A DNA stretch of 64,000 nucleotides from an uncultured Albidovulum sp. (GCA_913064775.1 CAJYAD010000001.1:62001-126000); one strand, 5' to 3'. Shown: positions 34,620-44,303, numbered from the stretch's first letter. Notes: a model not told the origin generated them from the sequence alone. Numbers and translations are program-made.

Positions 34620-35933
34620 TTATTCCGCCGGAGCGGCGCCCACACCGTGCGGCGCGGCCGAGCGGTTGCGGTTCTCGATCAACGCCTTGCGCATCGGCTT
34701 CAGGACGAACAGCGCCAGAAGCACCACCGCCACATACATCAGCGCCGAGATCACGAAGACCGCGTGCCAGCTGCCGGTCGCTGACTTGATGACGTTGGCG
34801 AAGGGGATCAGGAAGGCCGAGAGCCCCTTGGCGGTGTAGAGGAAGCTAGCGTTCGTCGTTGCGTAGCCCTGGCCGAAGGAATCGGTGCAGGTCGACGGGA
34901 ACAGGCTGAAGATCTCGCCCCAGGTGAAGAAGATTAAACCGGCGCTGAAGACGAAGGCCCAGGGGTTGGTGCCGACATTGGCCAGCAGCCAGAAGGCAAG
35001 CGCGCCCAGGCTGAAGGCCACCGCCATCGCGTTCTCGCGCCCGACCCGGTCCGAAAACCACCCGAAGAGCGGCCGCGCGCCACCATTGGCAAGCCCATCG
35101 ACGATCAACACCACGGTCAGTGTCGGGGCGCCGAAGATCAGGACCTGATCGGCAAGACCGTAGCTGCGCGCGATCAGCGCGATCTGCGCCGCCGCCATCA
35201 GACCGCCGGCCGAGATCATCACGAACATCAGGTAAAGCACCCAGAAGGTGGGCGTCCTGAGCATCTCCTTGGGCGACAGGCTGACCGCGCTTTGCGGCAG
35301 TTTCGACGTGAGAACCTCGGGCGCTTCGCCGGGGAAGGGGAAGCGCATCGCCATCGCCATGCCGATGATGATCACGCCCTGGACCAGACCGAACCAGAAG
35401 AAGGTCGAGGCATAGCCCGAAGAGGCAATCATCATGCGGATCGGGATCACCGTCAGCACCGAGCCGGCGCCGAAGCCCGCCGCGGTAATGCCCACGGCCA
35501 GACCGCGCCGGTCGGGGAACCATTTCATCGCGTTGCCGACGCAGGTCGCATAAACCGCGCCGCCGCCGATCCCCGAGAAAGCCGCGCCGAGGTACAGCAT
35601 CCCCAAAGAAGTCGCGTAAGAGTTGACTATCCAGCCGAGCGCGACGAACAGCCCGCCCACGCCGACCACGATCTTCGGCCCGCGGTCAGGGCCGAGCGTG
35701 TCGGCGATCCAGCCCTGGACCGGCGTCAGCCAGGTTTCGAGAGCGACAAAAATACTGAAGGCGATCTGGATTTCCGCGACATTCCACCCCGTCGTCTTGG
35801 CCATCGGATGGACGAACAGCGTCCAGCCATATTGCAGGTTTGCGATTAAAATCATGCAGATGACACCAAATGTCAGCTGCAGCCATCGATTGGCGGGTTG
35901 CCTTTCGGCCGCGCCAGACGCGTTCGTAGACAT
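34620..35933 (-). CDS. oxlT: Oxalate/formate antiporter family (OFA) MFS transporter
   Basis: A 437-residue, 12-helix major facilitator of the oxalate/formate antiport group: oxalate in, formate out across the inner membrane, which also helps generate proton-motive force. Two basic residues that bind oxalate in Oxalobacter OxlT have visible counterparts: Arg in GGARPLFGWFSD and Lys in LYTAKGLSAF. FFTWGEIFSLFPSTCTDSFG matches the family signature. ATG 35933 follows GGAGGAGAGG. Head-to-tail frc and oxc genes nearby support the substrate. The promoter region carries TGGTATGCCA. Confidence 0.87.
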   Translation of the reverse strand: MSTNASGAAERQPANRWLQLTFGVICMILIANLQYGWTLFVHPMAKTTGWNVAEIQIAFSIFVALETWLTPVQGWIADTLGPDRGPKIVVGVGGLFVALGWIVNSYATSLGMLYLGAAFSGIGGGAVYATCVGNAMKWFPDRRGLAVGITAAGFGAGSVLTVIPIRMMIASSGYASTFFWFGLVQGVIIIGMAMAMRFPFPGEAPEVLTSKLPQSAVSLSPKEMLRTPTFWVLYLMFVMISAGGLMAAAQIALIARSYGLADQVLIFGAPTLTVVLIVDGLANGGARPLFGWFSDRVGRENAMAVAFSLGALAFWLLANVGTNPWAFVFSAGLIFFTWGEIFSLFPSTCTDSFGQGYATTNASFLYTAKGLSAFLIPFANVIKSATGSWHAVFVISALMYVAVVLLALFVLKPMRKALIENRNRSAAPHGVGAAPAE

Positions 35934-35991
35934 ATTGCCTCTCCTCCCTATTGAAGATGCGGGTGCGACATATTCGCTGGCGTAAAGTATT

Positions 35992-36001
35992 TGGTATGCC
36001 A
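35992..36001. promoter_or_regulatory. Oxalate regulon operator, oxlT copy
   Basis: TGGTATGCCA, about 59 bases upstream of oxlT. On the minus strand it lies between a -35-like TTTACA and a -10-like AATACT (17-base spacing), a repressor position. Confidence 0.65.
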
Positions 36002-36155
36002 GCGACAATGTAAACAATTTTCCACATCCGGTGGCGCGCAGGGCGCGCGCGGCCAGGGCGGATCCGGGCCTCGGGGATCTGCCGGGCTACTGCGCCGCAC
36101 CGGGCCTTATGCCAAAGATCGGGAATCAGCCAATTGCTTGAGAATTCAGTGGATA

Positions 36156-36199
36156 AGCGCCGAAACCCTGTTTCTCGGGCGCTTTTGTTTTCGTTTTTT
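36156..36199 (+). terminator. Orphan intrinsic terminator on the plus strand
   Basis: AGCGCC and GGCGCT form the lower stem and GAAAC/GTTTC the upper one, followed by a long T-rich tail TTTTGTTTTCGTTTTTT. No annotated plus-strand gene ends before it. Confidence 0.65.
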
Positions 36200-36476
36200 G
36201 GGCCCGGCGGAATTGGCCATACAATATTTCGCGAGCGTCATTTTCAAAAAGTTCATTTAAATAGACATATTTAGATATAAATATCGGAATCCCGCCGCGC
36301 GCGTGGAATCGCCCCCCGCGCGCGCAGAATCGGTCGTGTCGGCGCGGTGCGTTTTCCAAATGAACTGATTCGTCTTCGTGCCGTTGCGGCGGGCGCCGAA
36401 CCTGCGGGCCGGAAGCCACCCCCAAACACCCACACGGCCGCTGCGGCTTGAACACGGATGCGGGATCTGCAGCTTC

Positions 36477-36503
36477 TTGACATGCCTAACACTGGCATGC
36501 CAG
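36477..36503 (+). promoter_or_regulatory. Promoter with oxalate regulon operator, PAS-frc operon
   Basis: TTGACA at 36477-36482 and the perfect 12-base palindrome CTGGCATGCCAG at 36492-36503, which covers the spacer and -10 area. It is 105 bases upstream of the PAS gene. Confidence 0.65.
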
Positions 36504-36607
36504 ATGCCATTGCCGGGACTGACCGTCGCGATGCGGCCGCTCTGGGCGAAATCGTCCGGGGTGGCGAAGGCAGGCGAGGGCTCGCTTGCGCAGATGGGAG
36601 AGGCACG

Positions 36608-37045
36608 ATGACCGCAGAGATCGATTTCCGACAACTGGTCGAGGGGGCGGGTGACGCCATCATCGTGTCCGACGCCGCGGGGGTGATCGTGCTGTGGAAT
36701 GCCGCGGCGACGCGGATCTTCGGCTTCACCGCGGATGAGGCGCTGGGTCAGACGCTGGATCTGATCACGCCCGAGCGGTTCCGCGCCCGCCACTGGGAAG
36801 GTTACCGCGTCACGATGGAGACCGGCGTCACCAAATACGGGACCACTTTGCTGCGGGTGCCGGCGCTGCATCGCGACGGCCGCAGCCTGTCGATCGCCTT
36901 CTCTGTGTCGCTGTTGTGCGACGCGGCGGGGAAGGTCGCGCAGATCGTCGCGATGGTGCGCGACGAAACCGAGCGCTGGCAGGAAGAGCGCGCCCTGAAA
37001 ACGAAACTCAAGGCTCTTGAGGCCCGAGAGGGCGCGGGAAGCTGA
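36608..37045 (+). CDS. Stand-alone PAS-domain sensor protein in the oxalate operon
   Basis: A 145-residue protein that is essentially one PAS domain ([22 protein letters not shown] ... [15 protein letters not shown]) plus a short C-terminal helix, with no kinase, GGDEF or DNA-binding output. His62 in RARHWEGY sits where FixL-type haem PAS domains have their haem histidine (RxxHxGY), so haem binding is possible. GGGAGAGG precedes the ATG. It lies 68 bases before frc behind a regulon operator. Its role is unknown: an oxygen/redox or ligand sensor working through another protein. Confidence 0.82.
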   Translation: MTAEIDFRQLVEGAGDAIIVSDAAGVIVLWNAAATRIFGFTADEALGQTLDLITPERFRARHWEGYRVTMETGVTKYGTTLLRVPALHRDGRSLSIAFSVSLLCDAAGKVAQIVAMVRDETERWQEERALKTKLKALEAREGAGS

Positions 37046-37113
37046 GGCATGCAGGCCGGCGGAGGTATCGCCGGACCGAGAAGGCAACTTTGGAGAAGAG
37101 GGAGACTATCGCC

Positions 37114-38364
37114 ATGGGTAAACCACTTGAAGGGATCAAGATCATCGACTTCACGCATGTGCAGGCGGGGCCGGCCTGCACCCAGATGCTGGCCTGGTTC
37201 GGGGCCGATGTGATCAAGGTCGAGCGGCCCGGATCCGGTGACGTGACGCGCAGCCAGTTGCGCCATGTCGAGGATGCGGATGCGCTGTATTTCACGATGC
37301 TGAACTCGAACAAGCGCTCGCTGACGCTGAACACCAAGACGCCCCAGGGCAAGGAAGTGCTGACCAAGCTGATCAAGGAAAGCGATGTGCTGGTCGAGAA
37401 TTTCGGCCCCGGCGCGCTGGATCGGATGGGCTTCGGCTGGGAGCGTATCCACGAGATCAACCCCGGCATGATCGTGGCCTCGGTCAAGGGGTTCTCGGAG
37501 GGCCACCATTACGAAGACCTCAAGGTCTATGAGAACGTCGCGCAATGCGCGGGTGGCGCGGCGTCGACCACCGGCTTCTGGGATGGTCCGCCCACGATCA
37601 GCGGCGCGGCGCTGGGCGACAGCAACACCGGCATGCATCTGGCCATCGGCATCCTGACGGCGCTGGTGCAGCGCAACCAGACCGGCGAGGGCCAGAAAGT
37701 GGCGGTGTCGATGCAGGACGCGGTGCTCAACCTCTGCCGGGTGAAGCTGCGCGACCAGCAGCGCCTGGACGCGCTCGGCTATCTTGAGGAATATCCCCAA
37801 TATCCGCATGGTGAGTTCACCGATGTGGTGCCGCGTGGCGGCAATGCCGGCGGCGGCGGTCAGCCGGGCTGGGTGCTGAAGTGCAAGGGCTGGCAGTCTG
37901 ATCCCAACGCCTACATTTACTTCACCGTCCAGGGCCATGCCTGGGACCCGATCTGCGACGCCATCGGCAAGCCGGAATGGAAGACCGATCCGGCCTATAC
38001 CACCGCCCGCGCGCGTCAGGACAAGATCTTCGACATCTTCGGCACGATCGAGGAATGGCTGGCCGACAAGACTAAGTACGAGGCCGTCGACATCCTGCGC
38101 ACGTTCGACATCCCCTGCGCGCCGGTCCTGTCGATGAAGGAACTGGCCGAGGACGAATCCCTGCGCAAGAGCGGCACTATCGTCGAGGTGCCGCATCCCA
38201 AGCTGGGCAAGTATCTGACCGTCGGCAGCCCGATCAAATTCTCGGGATTGCAGATCGACATCACGGCCTCGCCGCTGCTGGGCGAGCATACTGACGAAGT
38301 TCTGGCGGGGCTCGGCTACAGCGCCGAGGAAATCGCCGGGATGCACGAGGCCCAGGCCGTCTGA
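37114..38364 (+). CDS. frc: Formyl-CoA:oxalate CoA-transferase
   Basis: A 416-residue class III CoA-transferase that moves CoA from formyl-CoA to oxalate. The catalytic Asp169 is in [12 protein letters not shown], Gln17 in HVQAGP, and the mobile glycine loop is NAGGGGQPG. Gln48 (RSQL) matches E. coli YfdW rather than the Trp48 of Oxalobacter Frc, and long stretches such as [20 protein letters not shown] resemble YfdW closely. ATG 37114 follows AGGGAG. Oxc, 1.5 kb downstream, uses the product oxalyl-CoA. Confidence 0.94.
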   Translation: MGKPLEGIKIIDFTHVQAGPACTQMLAWFGADVIKVERPGSGDVTRSQLRHVEDADALYFTMLNSNKRSLTLNTKTPQGKEVLTKLIKESDVLVENFGPGALDRMGFGWERIHEINPGMIVASVKGFSEGHHYEDLKVYENVAQCAGGAASTTGFWDGPPTISGAALGDSNTGMHLAIGILTALVQRNQTGEGQKVAVSMQDAVLNLCRVKLRDQQRLDALGYLEEYPQYPHGEFTDVVPRGGNAGGGGQPGWVLKCKGWQSDPNAYIYFTVQGHAWDPICDAIGKPEWKTDPAYTTARARQDKIFDIFGTIEEWLADKTKYEAVDILRTFDIPCAPVLSMKELAEDESLRKSGTIVEVPHPKLGKYLTVGSPIKFSGLQIDITASPLLGEHTDEVLAGLGYSAEEIAGMHEAQAV

Positions 38365-38468
38365 GCCCGCGACCGCGTCCCCGCGCCGGCCCTTCCCGTG
38401 CGGGGGCGCTTCGGCCTTGTGTCCGTGGCGCGACCGGACCCCTCATCCGGTATCTCCCTGCGCGCCGG

Positions 38469-38494
38469 CCCCCCGCGGTTCCCTCCGCGGGGGG
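38469..38494. terminator. Strong GC hairpin after frc
   Basis: A perfect 10-base-pair stem CCCCCCGCGG/CCGCGGGGGG around TTCCCT; no T-run. A CGGCGCT triple repeat follows at about 38511-38531. Confidence 0.5.
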
Positions 38495-38561
38495 ATGGTG
38501 TCCGTCTCGGCGCTCGGCGCTCGGCGCTCGGCTCTTGGAACTGAAGGGCGGATGCGATAGT

Positions 38562-38578
38562 TGGCATGAGGAATGCCA
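38562..38578. promoter_or_regulatory. Half-site pair before the GntR gene (possible autoregulation)
   Basis: TGGCAT-GAGGA-ATGCCA: the two half-sites of the regulon palindrome spread by a 5-base spacer, 24 bases before the GntR start codon. Confidence 0.5.
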
Positions 38579-38601
38579 GACCGAGATCAGGAGGCCGCAT
38601 C

Positions 38602-39336
38602 TTGAAAACACCCTCGCGCAAACGTTGGCCTGTGGCCGATCAGCTCACGTCCGAGCTTGTGTTGCGGCCATTCGCGCCCGAGCCGACCTTCAAGACCAAG
38701 GTCTACGAGACGCTGCGCCAAGCCATCATCAACATGGAGATCTACGGCAAGGAAGAGGAAACCTGGCTGGATGAGCGCCAGCTGTCGGAAAAGCTGGCCG
38801 TCAGCCGCACCCCGATCCGCGAGGCGATCGCGATGCTGGAACAGCAGGGTTTCGTGCGCACCGTGCCGCGCCGTGGCATCATCGTGTTGCGCAAGACCAA
38901 GCGCGAGATGATCGAGATGATCCAGGCCTGGGCCGCGCTTGAGGCGATGGCGGCGCGGCTGGTCGCGCTGAACGCCAGCGACGCGTCGATCGCCGAGCTG
39001 CGCGAGCTGTTCAATTCGTTCCACGATTCCCATCGCCCGGCCGACCACCTGTCGGAATATTCCACCGCCAACATCCGCTTTCACCAGCGGCTCATCGAGT
39101 TGACCGGATCGAACGTGCTGCGCGAGATGACCGAGAACATCCTGGTCCACGTCCGCGGCATTCGTCAGCTGACCATCGGCCGCGACGACCGTGTGAGCCA
39201 GTCGATCAAGGATCACCTGGCGATCATCGAGGCGCTGGAGGCGCGCGATATCGAGCGCGCCGAACGACTGTGCCGCGACCACACGCTGGGTCTGGCCGAT
39301 TACGTCGAGGCCCATAGCGAGGGCATCTTCCACTGA
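38602..39336 (+). CDS. GntR-family regulator, FCD (FadR) subfamily
   Basis: A 244-residue transcription factor. The winged helix lies at about residues 30-90 (DERQLSEKLAVSRTPIREAIAMLEQQGFV) and the all-helical FCD effector domain at 100-235, with the metal-binding His residues in IRFHQRLIELTG, VHVRGIRQ and DHLAIIEALEA. I start it at TTG 38602, 7 bases after a perfect AGGAGG; an ATG at 38566 lies in the half-site pair and has no ribosome site. Sitting between frc and oxc, it is the likely repressor of the oxalate genes, released by an acid or acyl-CoA; the effector is inferred. Confidence 0.88.
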   Translation: MKTPSRKRWPVADQLTSELVLRPFAPEPTFKTKVYETLRQAIINMEIYGKEEETWLDERQLSEKLAVSRTPIREAIAMLEQQGFVRTVPRRGIIVLRKTKREMIEMIQAWAALEAMAARLVALNASDASIAELRELFNSFHDSHRPADHLSEYSTANIRFHQRLIELTGSNVLREMTENILVHVRGIRQLTIGRDDRVSQSIKDHLAIIEALEARDIERAERLCRDHTLGLADYVEAHSEGIFH

Positions 39337-39884
39337 TCCAGCGCCGCTGCGGCGGCTTGGCTGGTTGCTGAAGACGCAGGGCGCGCCTGCCCGTGGTAGG
39401 GGGCGCCAAACCTCTGTGCAGCGCCACAATGGTTCAGCATCGCCCTTGGCGAAGGCGTGATCCACCGCCGGCAGGCTCCGGCGGGCGGGGCGGGCTGGCG
39501 GGACCTGGGCGTGGCCCCTTGGGCGCGCCGAAGTGATTCCGTATCAGCGCTCCAAAAACCCCATAATTGGTATCTGGCATCCCACGGATCAATGTGCGTG
39601 GGCCTTGATTGCATGGGAATTTGGGGCCTCTGATCCTGCGGCTGATGCCGGGAAGGGAATTGACAGCAACATCTGTTGGTGTATGGTATGCCACATGCAA
39701 ATGCGGCAAGTGCCAGGTGGAATTGGCATGCGGCCACGCGGTTCAGGGGAGGAGGCAGCATGACGGGCACGGATCGGATGGATCTGTCTGCCGTGGCGCG
39801 GCGCCCCGGGCGCGCGCTTTGCCCCTTGCGGGGATCGGCCGGATCGAAAGCCCCAACCAACAACCAAGACTACGGAGAAAGACG
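39337..39884. promoter_or_regulatory. Control region of oxc (548 bases)
   Basis: Long regulatory gap between gntR and oxc. It carries TGGCATCCCA (39575-39584, one mismatch), TGGTATGCCA (39684-39693, exact) and TGGCATGCGG (39724-39733, two mismatches). TTGACA (39660-39665) and TATGGT (39682-39687, 16-base spacing) form a promoter whose -10 overlaps the exact operator. The remaining leader of about 190 bases holds nothing I can name. Confidence 0.65.
39684..39693. promoter_or_regulatory. Oxalate regulon operator, oxc copy
   Basis: Exact TGGTATGCCA, identical to the oxlT site and overlapping the oxc -10 element. Confidence 0.65.
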
Positions 39885-41633
39885 ATGAACGTGACGGGCG
39901 CGGTGCTGGAAAAGGACGCGGGCGGGGCCGAGGCCTCTCAGACCCTGACGGATGGTTTTCATCTCGTCATCGACGCGCTGAAGTTGAACGAGATCAACAC
40001 GATCTACGGCGTGCCCGGGATCCCGATCACCGATCTGGGGCGTTTGGCCCAGGCCCAGGGGATGCGGGTGCTCTCGTTCCGTCATGAGCAGAACGCTGGC
40101 AACGCCGCTGCGATCGCGGGCTATCTGACCAAGAAGCCCGGGATCTGCCTGACGGTCTCGGCGCCGGGGTTTCTGAATGGGCTGACGGCGCTGGCCAATG
40201 CCACGACCAATTGCTTCCCGATGATCCTGATTTCCGGCTCGTCCGAGCGCGAGGTCGTCGACCTGCAGCAGGGCGATTACGAGGAGATGGACCAACTGGC
40301 GATCGCCAAGCCACTGTGCAAGGCCGCCTTCCGCGTGCTGCATGCGGAAGACATCGGCATTGCCGTCGCCCGGGCGATCCGCGCGGCCGTGTCGGGCCGG
40401 CCGGGGGGGGTGTATCTGGACCTGCCGGCGAAGCTTTTCGCGCAGGTGATGGATGCCGAGAAGGGGGCTGCCTCGCTGGTGAAGGTGATCGACCCCGCGC
40501 CGCGCCAACTGCCCGCGCCCGACGCCGTGACCCGCGCCATTGACCAACTGAAATCCGCAGCAAAGCCGCTGATCATCCTTGGCAAGGGCGCGGCCTACGC
40601 CCAGGCCGACGACGCGATCCGCGCGCTGGTCGAGAAGACCGGCATCCCCTATCTGCCGATGAGCATGGCCAAGGGCCTGCTGCCCGACGACCACCCGCTA
40701 TCGGCGGGTGCGGCGCGCTCGATGGCGCTGAAGGAGGCCGACGTGGTCTTGCTGCTGGGGGCGCGGCTGAACTGGCTCTTGTCGCATGGCAAGGGCAAGC
40801 AATGGGGCGCGCCCGGATCGAAGCGCTTCATCCAGGTGGATATTGAGCCGCGTGAGATGGACAGCAATGTCGAGATCGCGGCGCCGCTGGTGGGCGACAT
40901 CGGATCCTGCGTCGAGGCGCTGCTGGCGCAGATCGGCCCGGACTGGCAGGCGCCGCCCGCCGACTGGACCGGCGCGCTGCGCGACAAGGTCGAGGGTAAC
41001 GTCGCCAAGATGGCGCCGAAGCTGGTGGGCAACACCGCGCCGATGAACTTCCACACTGCGCTTGGTGCGCTGAAGCAGATCATCAAGGAACGCCCCGAGG
41101 CGATGCTGGTGAACGAGGGCGCCAACACGCTCGACTTCGCGCGCTCGATCATCGACATGCACCGGCCGCGCAAGCGGATCGATGTCGGCACCTGGGGGGT
41201 GATGGGCATCGGCATGGGCGCCGCGATCGCCGCGGCGGTCGAGACCGGCCACCCGGTGCTTGCGGTCGAGGGCGACAGCGCCTTCGGCTTCTCGGGGATG
41301 GAGGTCGAGACGATCTGCCGCTACGAGCTGCCGGTCTGCGTGGTGGTGTTCAACAACAACGGCATCTACCGCGGCACCGACACCGACCCGACCGGCCGCG
41401 ATCCGGGCACCACGGTCTTCGTCAAGGGCAGCCGCTACGACAAGATGATCGAGGCCTTCGGCGGCCACGGCGTCAACGCCACCACTCCCGATGAGCTGTC
41501 GCGCGCGGTCAACGAGGCGATGGACTCTCGCCGCCCCACGCTGATCAACGCGGTGATCGACGAGGCGGCGGGAACCGAGAGCGGCCGGATCGGCAACCTC
41601 AACCCGCAAAGTGCGCTGGCCAAGAAGACCTGA
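39885..41633 (+). CDS. oxc: Oxalyl-CoA decarboxylase
   Basis: A 582-residue thiamine-diphosphate enzyme converting oxalyl-CoA to formyl-CoA and CO2. The cofactor glutamate is Glu68 in [11 protein letters not shown]; the C-terminal ThDP/Mg motif is [17 protein letters not shown] followed by [15 protein letters not shown]-binding and central domains are of normal length. ATG 39885 has GGAG 7-8 bases upstream. It is followed after 27 bases by the second frc-like gene, so the two share a transcript. Confidence 0.95.
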   Translation: MNVTGAVLEKDAGGAEASQTLTDGFHLVIDALKLNEINTIYGVPGIPITDLGRLAQAQGMRVLSFRHEQNAGNAAAIAGYLTKKPGICLTVSAPGFLNGLTALANATTNCFPMILISGSSEREVVDLQQGDYEEMDQLAIAKPLCKAAFRVLHAEDIGIAVARAIRAAVSGRPGGVYLDLPAKLFAQVMDAEKGAASLVKVIDPAPRQLPAPDAVTRAIDQLKSAAKPLIILGKGAAYAQADDAIRALVEKTGIPYLPMSMAKGLLPDDHPLSAGAARSMALKEADVVLLLGARLNWLLSHGKGKQWGAPGSKRFIQVDIEPREMDSNVEIAAPLVGDIGSCVEALLAQIGPDWQAPPADWTGALRDKVEGNVAKMAPKLVGNTAPMNFHTALGALKQIIKERPEAMLVNEGANTLDFARSIIDMHRPRKRIDVGTWGVMGIGMGAAIAAAVETGHPVLAVEGDSAFGFSGMEVETICRYELPVCVVVFNNNGIYRGTDTDPTGRDPGTTVFVKGSRYDKMIEAFGGHGVNATTPDELSRAVNEAMDSRRPTLINAVIDEAAGTESGRIGNLNPQSALAKKT

Positions 41634-41660
41634 CCCCAGGCCCCAGGAAGGACACAGCGG

Positions 41661-42935
41661 ATGAAGGCTCTGGACGGTATTCGGGTTCTCGACTTCACCC
41701 ATGTTCAGTCGGGGCCGACCTGCACCCAGCTTCTGGCCTGGTTCGGCGCCGACGTGATCAAGGTGGAACGCCCCGGGGTGGGCGACGCGACCCGCTCTCA
41801 GCTGGTCGACATGCCCGGGGCCGACAGCCTCTATTTCACCATGCTCAACCACAACAAGCGCTCGATCGAGCTGGATGTGAAGACCGCCGAAGGCAAGGCG
41901 GTGCTGACCCGCCTGATCGAAAGCTGCGATGTGCTGGTCGAGAATTTCGCCCCCGGTGTGCTGGATCGGATGGGGTTTTCCTGGGAGGTGGTCCAGTCCA
42001 TCAACCCGCGCCTCATCCTGGCGTCGATCAAGGGCTTCGGGCCGGGCAAATATGCCGATTGCAAGGTCTATGAGAATGTCGCGCAATGCGTCGGCGGTGC
42101 GGCCTCGACCACCGGGTTCCGCGACGGGATCCCGGTGGTCACCGGTGCCCAGATCGGCGATTCCGGCTCTGGTTTGCATCTGGCGCTGGGAATCGTCACG
42201 GCGCTGTACCAGCGAGAGCGCTCGGGGCGCGGGCAGAAGGTCTCGGCGGCGATGCAGGACGGGGTGGTGAACCTCTGCCGGGTCAAGCTGCGCGATCAGC
42301 AGCGGCTGGAAAACGGGCCCTTGCGCGAATATTCGCAATTCGGCGAAGGCCTGCCCTTCGGCGATGCGGTGCCGCGTGCGGGCAATGATTCTGGCGGCGG
42401 ACAGCCCGGGCGCGTCCTGCGCTGCAAGGGCTGGCAGGACGACCCCAACGCCTATACCTATTTCATCACCCAGGCCGCCGTCTGGCCGCGGATCTGCGTG
42501 CTGATCGGCCGGCCCGACTGGGCCGACGATCCCGATTTCGCCACCCCCGAGGCCCGGCTGCCGCGCCTCAACACGGTGTTCGAGGCGATCGAGGCCTGGA
42601 CCACGACACTGACCAAGTTCGAGGTGATGGAGGTCTGCAACCCGCTGGGCATCCCGGTCGGCCCGATCCTGAGCATGAAGGAGATCGCCGAGGATGCGGG
42701 CCTGCGCGAAAGCGGCACGATCGTCGAGGTCGACCACCCCGCGCGCGGGCGCCATCTGACGGTGGGCTGCCCGATCAAGCTGTCGGACAGCGCGGTCGAA
42801 GTCACCCCCGCGCCGCTTCTTGGCGCCCATACCGAAGAGGTGCTGACCGGACTTCTGGGATATTCCGCGACGGAGCTGGAGCAGCTTGCACAAGCGGGGG
42901 CTTTCGGCCTGCCCCGGCGCGCGGCGGCCGAGTAG
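41661..42935 (+). CDS. Second class III CoA-transferase, Frc paralogue
   Basis: A 424-residue homologue of Frc, clearly paralogous to the gene at 37114-38364 but diverged. It keeps the catalytic Asp167 ([11 protein letters not shown]), HVQSGP and the Gln of RSQL. The glycine loop is changed: NDSGGGQPG in place of NAGGGGQPG. It has its own C-terminal extension rich in Ala/Arg. It is co-transcribed with oxc. It may use another CoA donor such as acetyl- or succinyl-CoA to prime the cycle (compare E. coli YfdE), but that is inference. Confidence 0.85.
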   Translation: MKALDGIRVLDFTHVQSGPTCTQLLAWFGADVIKVERPGVGDATRSQLVDMPGADSLYFTMLNHNKRSIELDVKTAEGKAVLTRLIESCDVLVENFAPGVLDRMGFSWEVVQSINPRLILASIKGFGPGKYADCKVYENVAQCVGGAASTTGFRDGIPVVTGAQIGDSGSGLHLALGIVTALYQRERSGRGQKVSAAMQDGVVNLCRVKLRDQQRLENGPLREYSQFGEGLPFGDAVPRAGNDSGGGQPGRVLRCKGWQDDPNAYTYFITQAAVWPRICVLIGRPDWADDPDFATPEARLPRLNTVFEAIEAWTTTLTKFEVMEVCNPLGIPVGPILSMKEIAEDAGLRESGTIVEVDHPARGRHLTVGCPIKLSDSAVEVTPAPLLGAHTEEVLTGLLGYSATELEQLAQAGAFGLPRRAAAE

Positions 42936-42989
42936 CGCCGAGGCCTGCCGATCCCGTCCGAACCGAAGGCGCCCCGGTCACAAAGGCCG

Positions 42990-43042
42990 CTGGGATATTT
43001 GAACCAGAAAGAAGACCGGGCGTTTTCCTTTCATCGTTCTCC
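42990..43042. repeat. Degenerate copy of the dispersed palindromic element
   Basis: GGGATATTTGAACCAGAAAG and, inverted, CTTTCATCGTTCTCC; a weak match to the family in the gap between the second frc and the oxidoreductase gene. Confidence 0.35.
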
Positions 43043-43140
43043 TAGATACGTCGGGGCCTTGGCAATCGCGCGCCTGCCCCCCAATGTGGCGCGGACCGGC
43101 GGTATCGGCCCCGGCGAGGCGCGCAGGAATGGGGGCGAGC

Positions 43141-44103
43141 ATGGCGGTGAAGACAGCAGTCATCGGTCTGGGGATCATGGGGCGGCGGATGCTCGAACAT
43201 ATGGGGCCGCATGCGGGCTATGTGCCCGTGGCGATCTGGGATCCCGATGCCGCGGCCTGTGCGGCCGCACAGGTGCTGGCCCCCGGGGCGCGCATCGTGG
43301 CCTCGGCTGCGGAGGCAATCGCCGCCGCCGATCTGGTCTACCTGGCCTGCCCGCCGGTGCCGCGCAAGGCCTATGCGCTGGTGGCGGCTGCGGCCGGCAA
43401 GGCGGTGTTTCTGGAAAAGCCCCTGGGTGTCGATCTGGCCGAAAGTGAGGCCCTGGTGGCCGAGCTGAAGGCAAGCGGCGTTCCGGCGGCGGTGAACTTC
43501 ACCCAGGCTGCGGGCGCCGCGCTTGCTAATATCGGCCAGGCCGCGCGATCGGGGGCGATGGGGGATCTGATCGGCGTCGACATGGTGGTGAGCTATGCCG
43601 CCTGGCCCCGTGCCTGGCAGCAGGCCGCCGACTGGCTGCGGTTTCGCGATGAAGGCGGGATGACGCGTGAGGTGATCTCGCATTTCCTGTTCTTCACCCA
43701 GCGCATCCTGGGGCCGCTGTCGCTGGTGTGGGCGCGCCCGTCCTATCCGGCGGATCCGGCGCTTTGCGAAACCGCGCTGCTTGCCCGGCTGGAAACTGCC
43801 GAGGGGCTGCCGGTGTCGATCCTGGCCTCGGTCGGCGGCGCGCAGCCCGACCGGCAGGAATTCACCATCAAGGGCAGCAGGGCCAGCCACCGGGTCTGCG
43901 ATTTCTCGGACGAGACTGTCTCGGACGGCGGTCCCTTCACCGATGTCCGCCCGGCGCCCGCCGACCGGCGCGCGGTTGCGCTGACGGCGCAGCTTGACGA
44001 TCTGCTTTTGTGCATCGCGGGCCAGCCGCATCGGCTGGCCACCTCGCAGGAGGCGCTGGAGGTGCAGCGCCTGGTCGAGGCGATGCTGCGCGGCAAGCCC
44101 TGA
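43141..44103 (+). CDS. Gfo/Idh/MocA-family NAD(P)-dependent oxidoreductase
   Basis: A 320-residue oxidoreductase. The Rossmann motif AVIGLGIMGRRM opens the protein, with VFLEKPLGVDLAESE (the EKP motif) near residue 95 and a C-terminal alpha/beta domain. ATG 43141 is preferred over ATG 43129, which lacks a spaced ribosome site. It follows the oxalate genes by about 200 bases; any role in oxalate metabolism is unsupported. Substrates in the family are sugars, cyclitols and amino acid derivatives. Confidence 0.85.
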   Translation: MAVKTAVIGLGIMGRRMLEHMGPHAGYVPVAIWDPDAAACAAAQVLAPGARIVASAAEAIAAADLVYLACPPVPRKAYALVAAAAGKAVFLEKPLGVDLAESEALVAELKASGVPAAVNFTQAAGAALANIGQAARSGAMGDLIGVDMVVSYAAWPRAWQQAADWLRFRDEGGMTREVISHFLFFTQRILGPLSLVWARPSYPADPALCETALLARLETAEGLPVSILASVGGAQPDRQEFTIKGSRASHRVCDFSDETVSDGGPFTDVRPAPADRRAVALTAQLDDLLLCIAGQPHRLATSQEALEVQRLVEAMLRGKP

Positions 44104-44279
44104 TCGGGCCCGATGGGGCAGGGGATGGCTGGGGTTTCATCCTCAGGTAGGATGCGGGAACCGGGCCGAAAGAGGATTCCATGTCACATTTTAGGGTATT
44201 AGCCGATGGCTTGCCCGCGAAGCGTTGCCTGTGGTGGATGGGTTTTATATACCCAGAGTTGTAGTTTGTTGCGAGTTTG

Positions 44280-44303
44280 AGCGGGGCCACTCCCCGCTTT
44301 TTT
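44280..44303 (+). terminator. Intrinsic terminator
   Basis: AGCGGGG-CCACT-CCCCGCT followed by six T. It is 176 bases after the oxidoreductase stop; the AT-richer stretch before it (44160-44275) holds no clear gene. Confidence 0.8.

Larger units (their letters stand above)
35934..36607. other. Divergent oxlT - PAS gene region (674 bases)
   Basis: Contains two copies of the regulon palindrome, promoters on both strands, an orphan plus-strand terminator (36156-36199), and an AT-rich patch (36200-36290) followed by GAATC direct repeats. No protein gene is convincing. Confidence 0.6.

Noticed and set aside
36284-36330. GAATC direct repeats near 36.3 kb as an attachment site
   Set aside because: Only five identical bases per unit and no integrase or tRNA nearby.
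38566-38601. ATG start for the GntR gene
   Set aside because: It lies within the half-site pair and has no ribosome site; TTG 38602 has AGGAGG at ideal spacing.
44104-44279. Small RNA before the terminator at 44280
   Set aside because: TTGCCT-N17-TATACC could be a promoter, but the transcript would be only about 45 bases; the hairpin is more simply the end of the oxidoreductase transcript.
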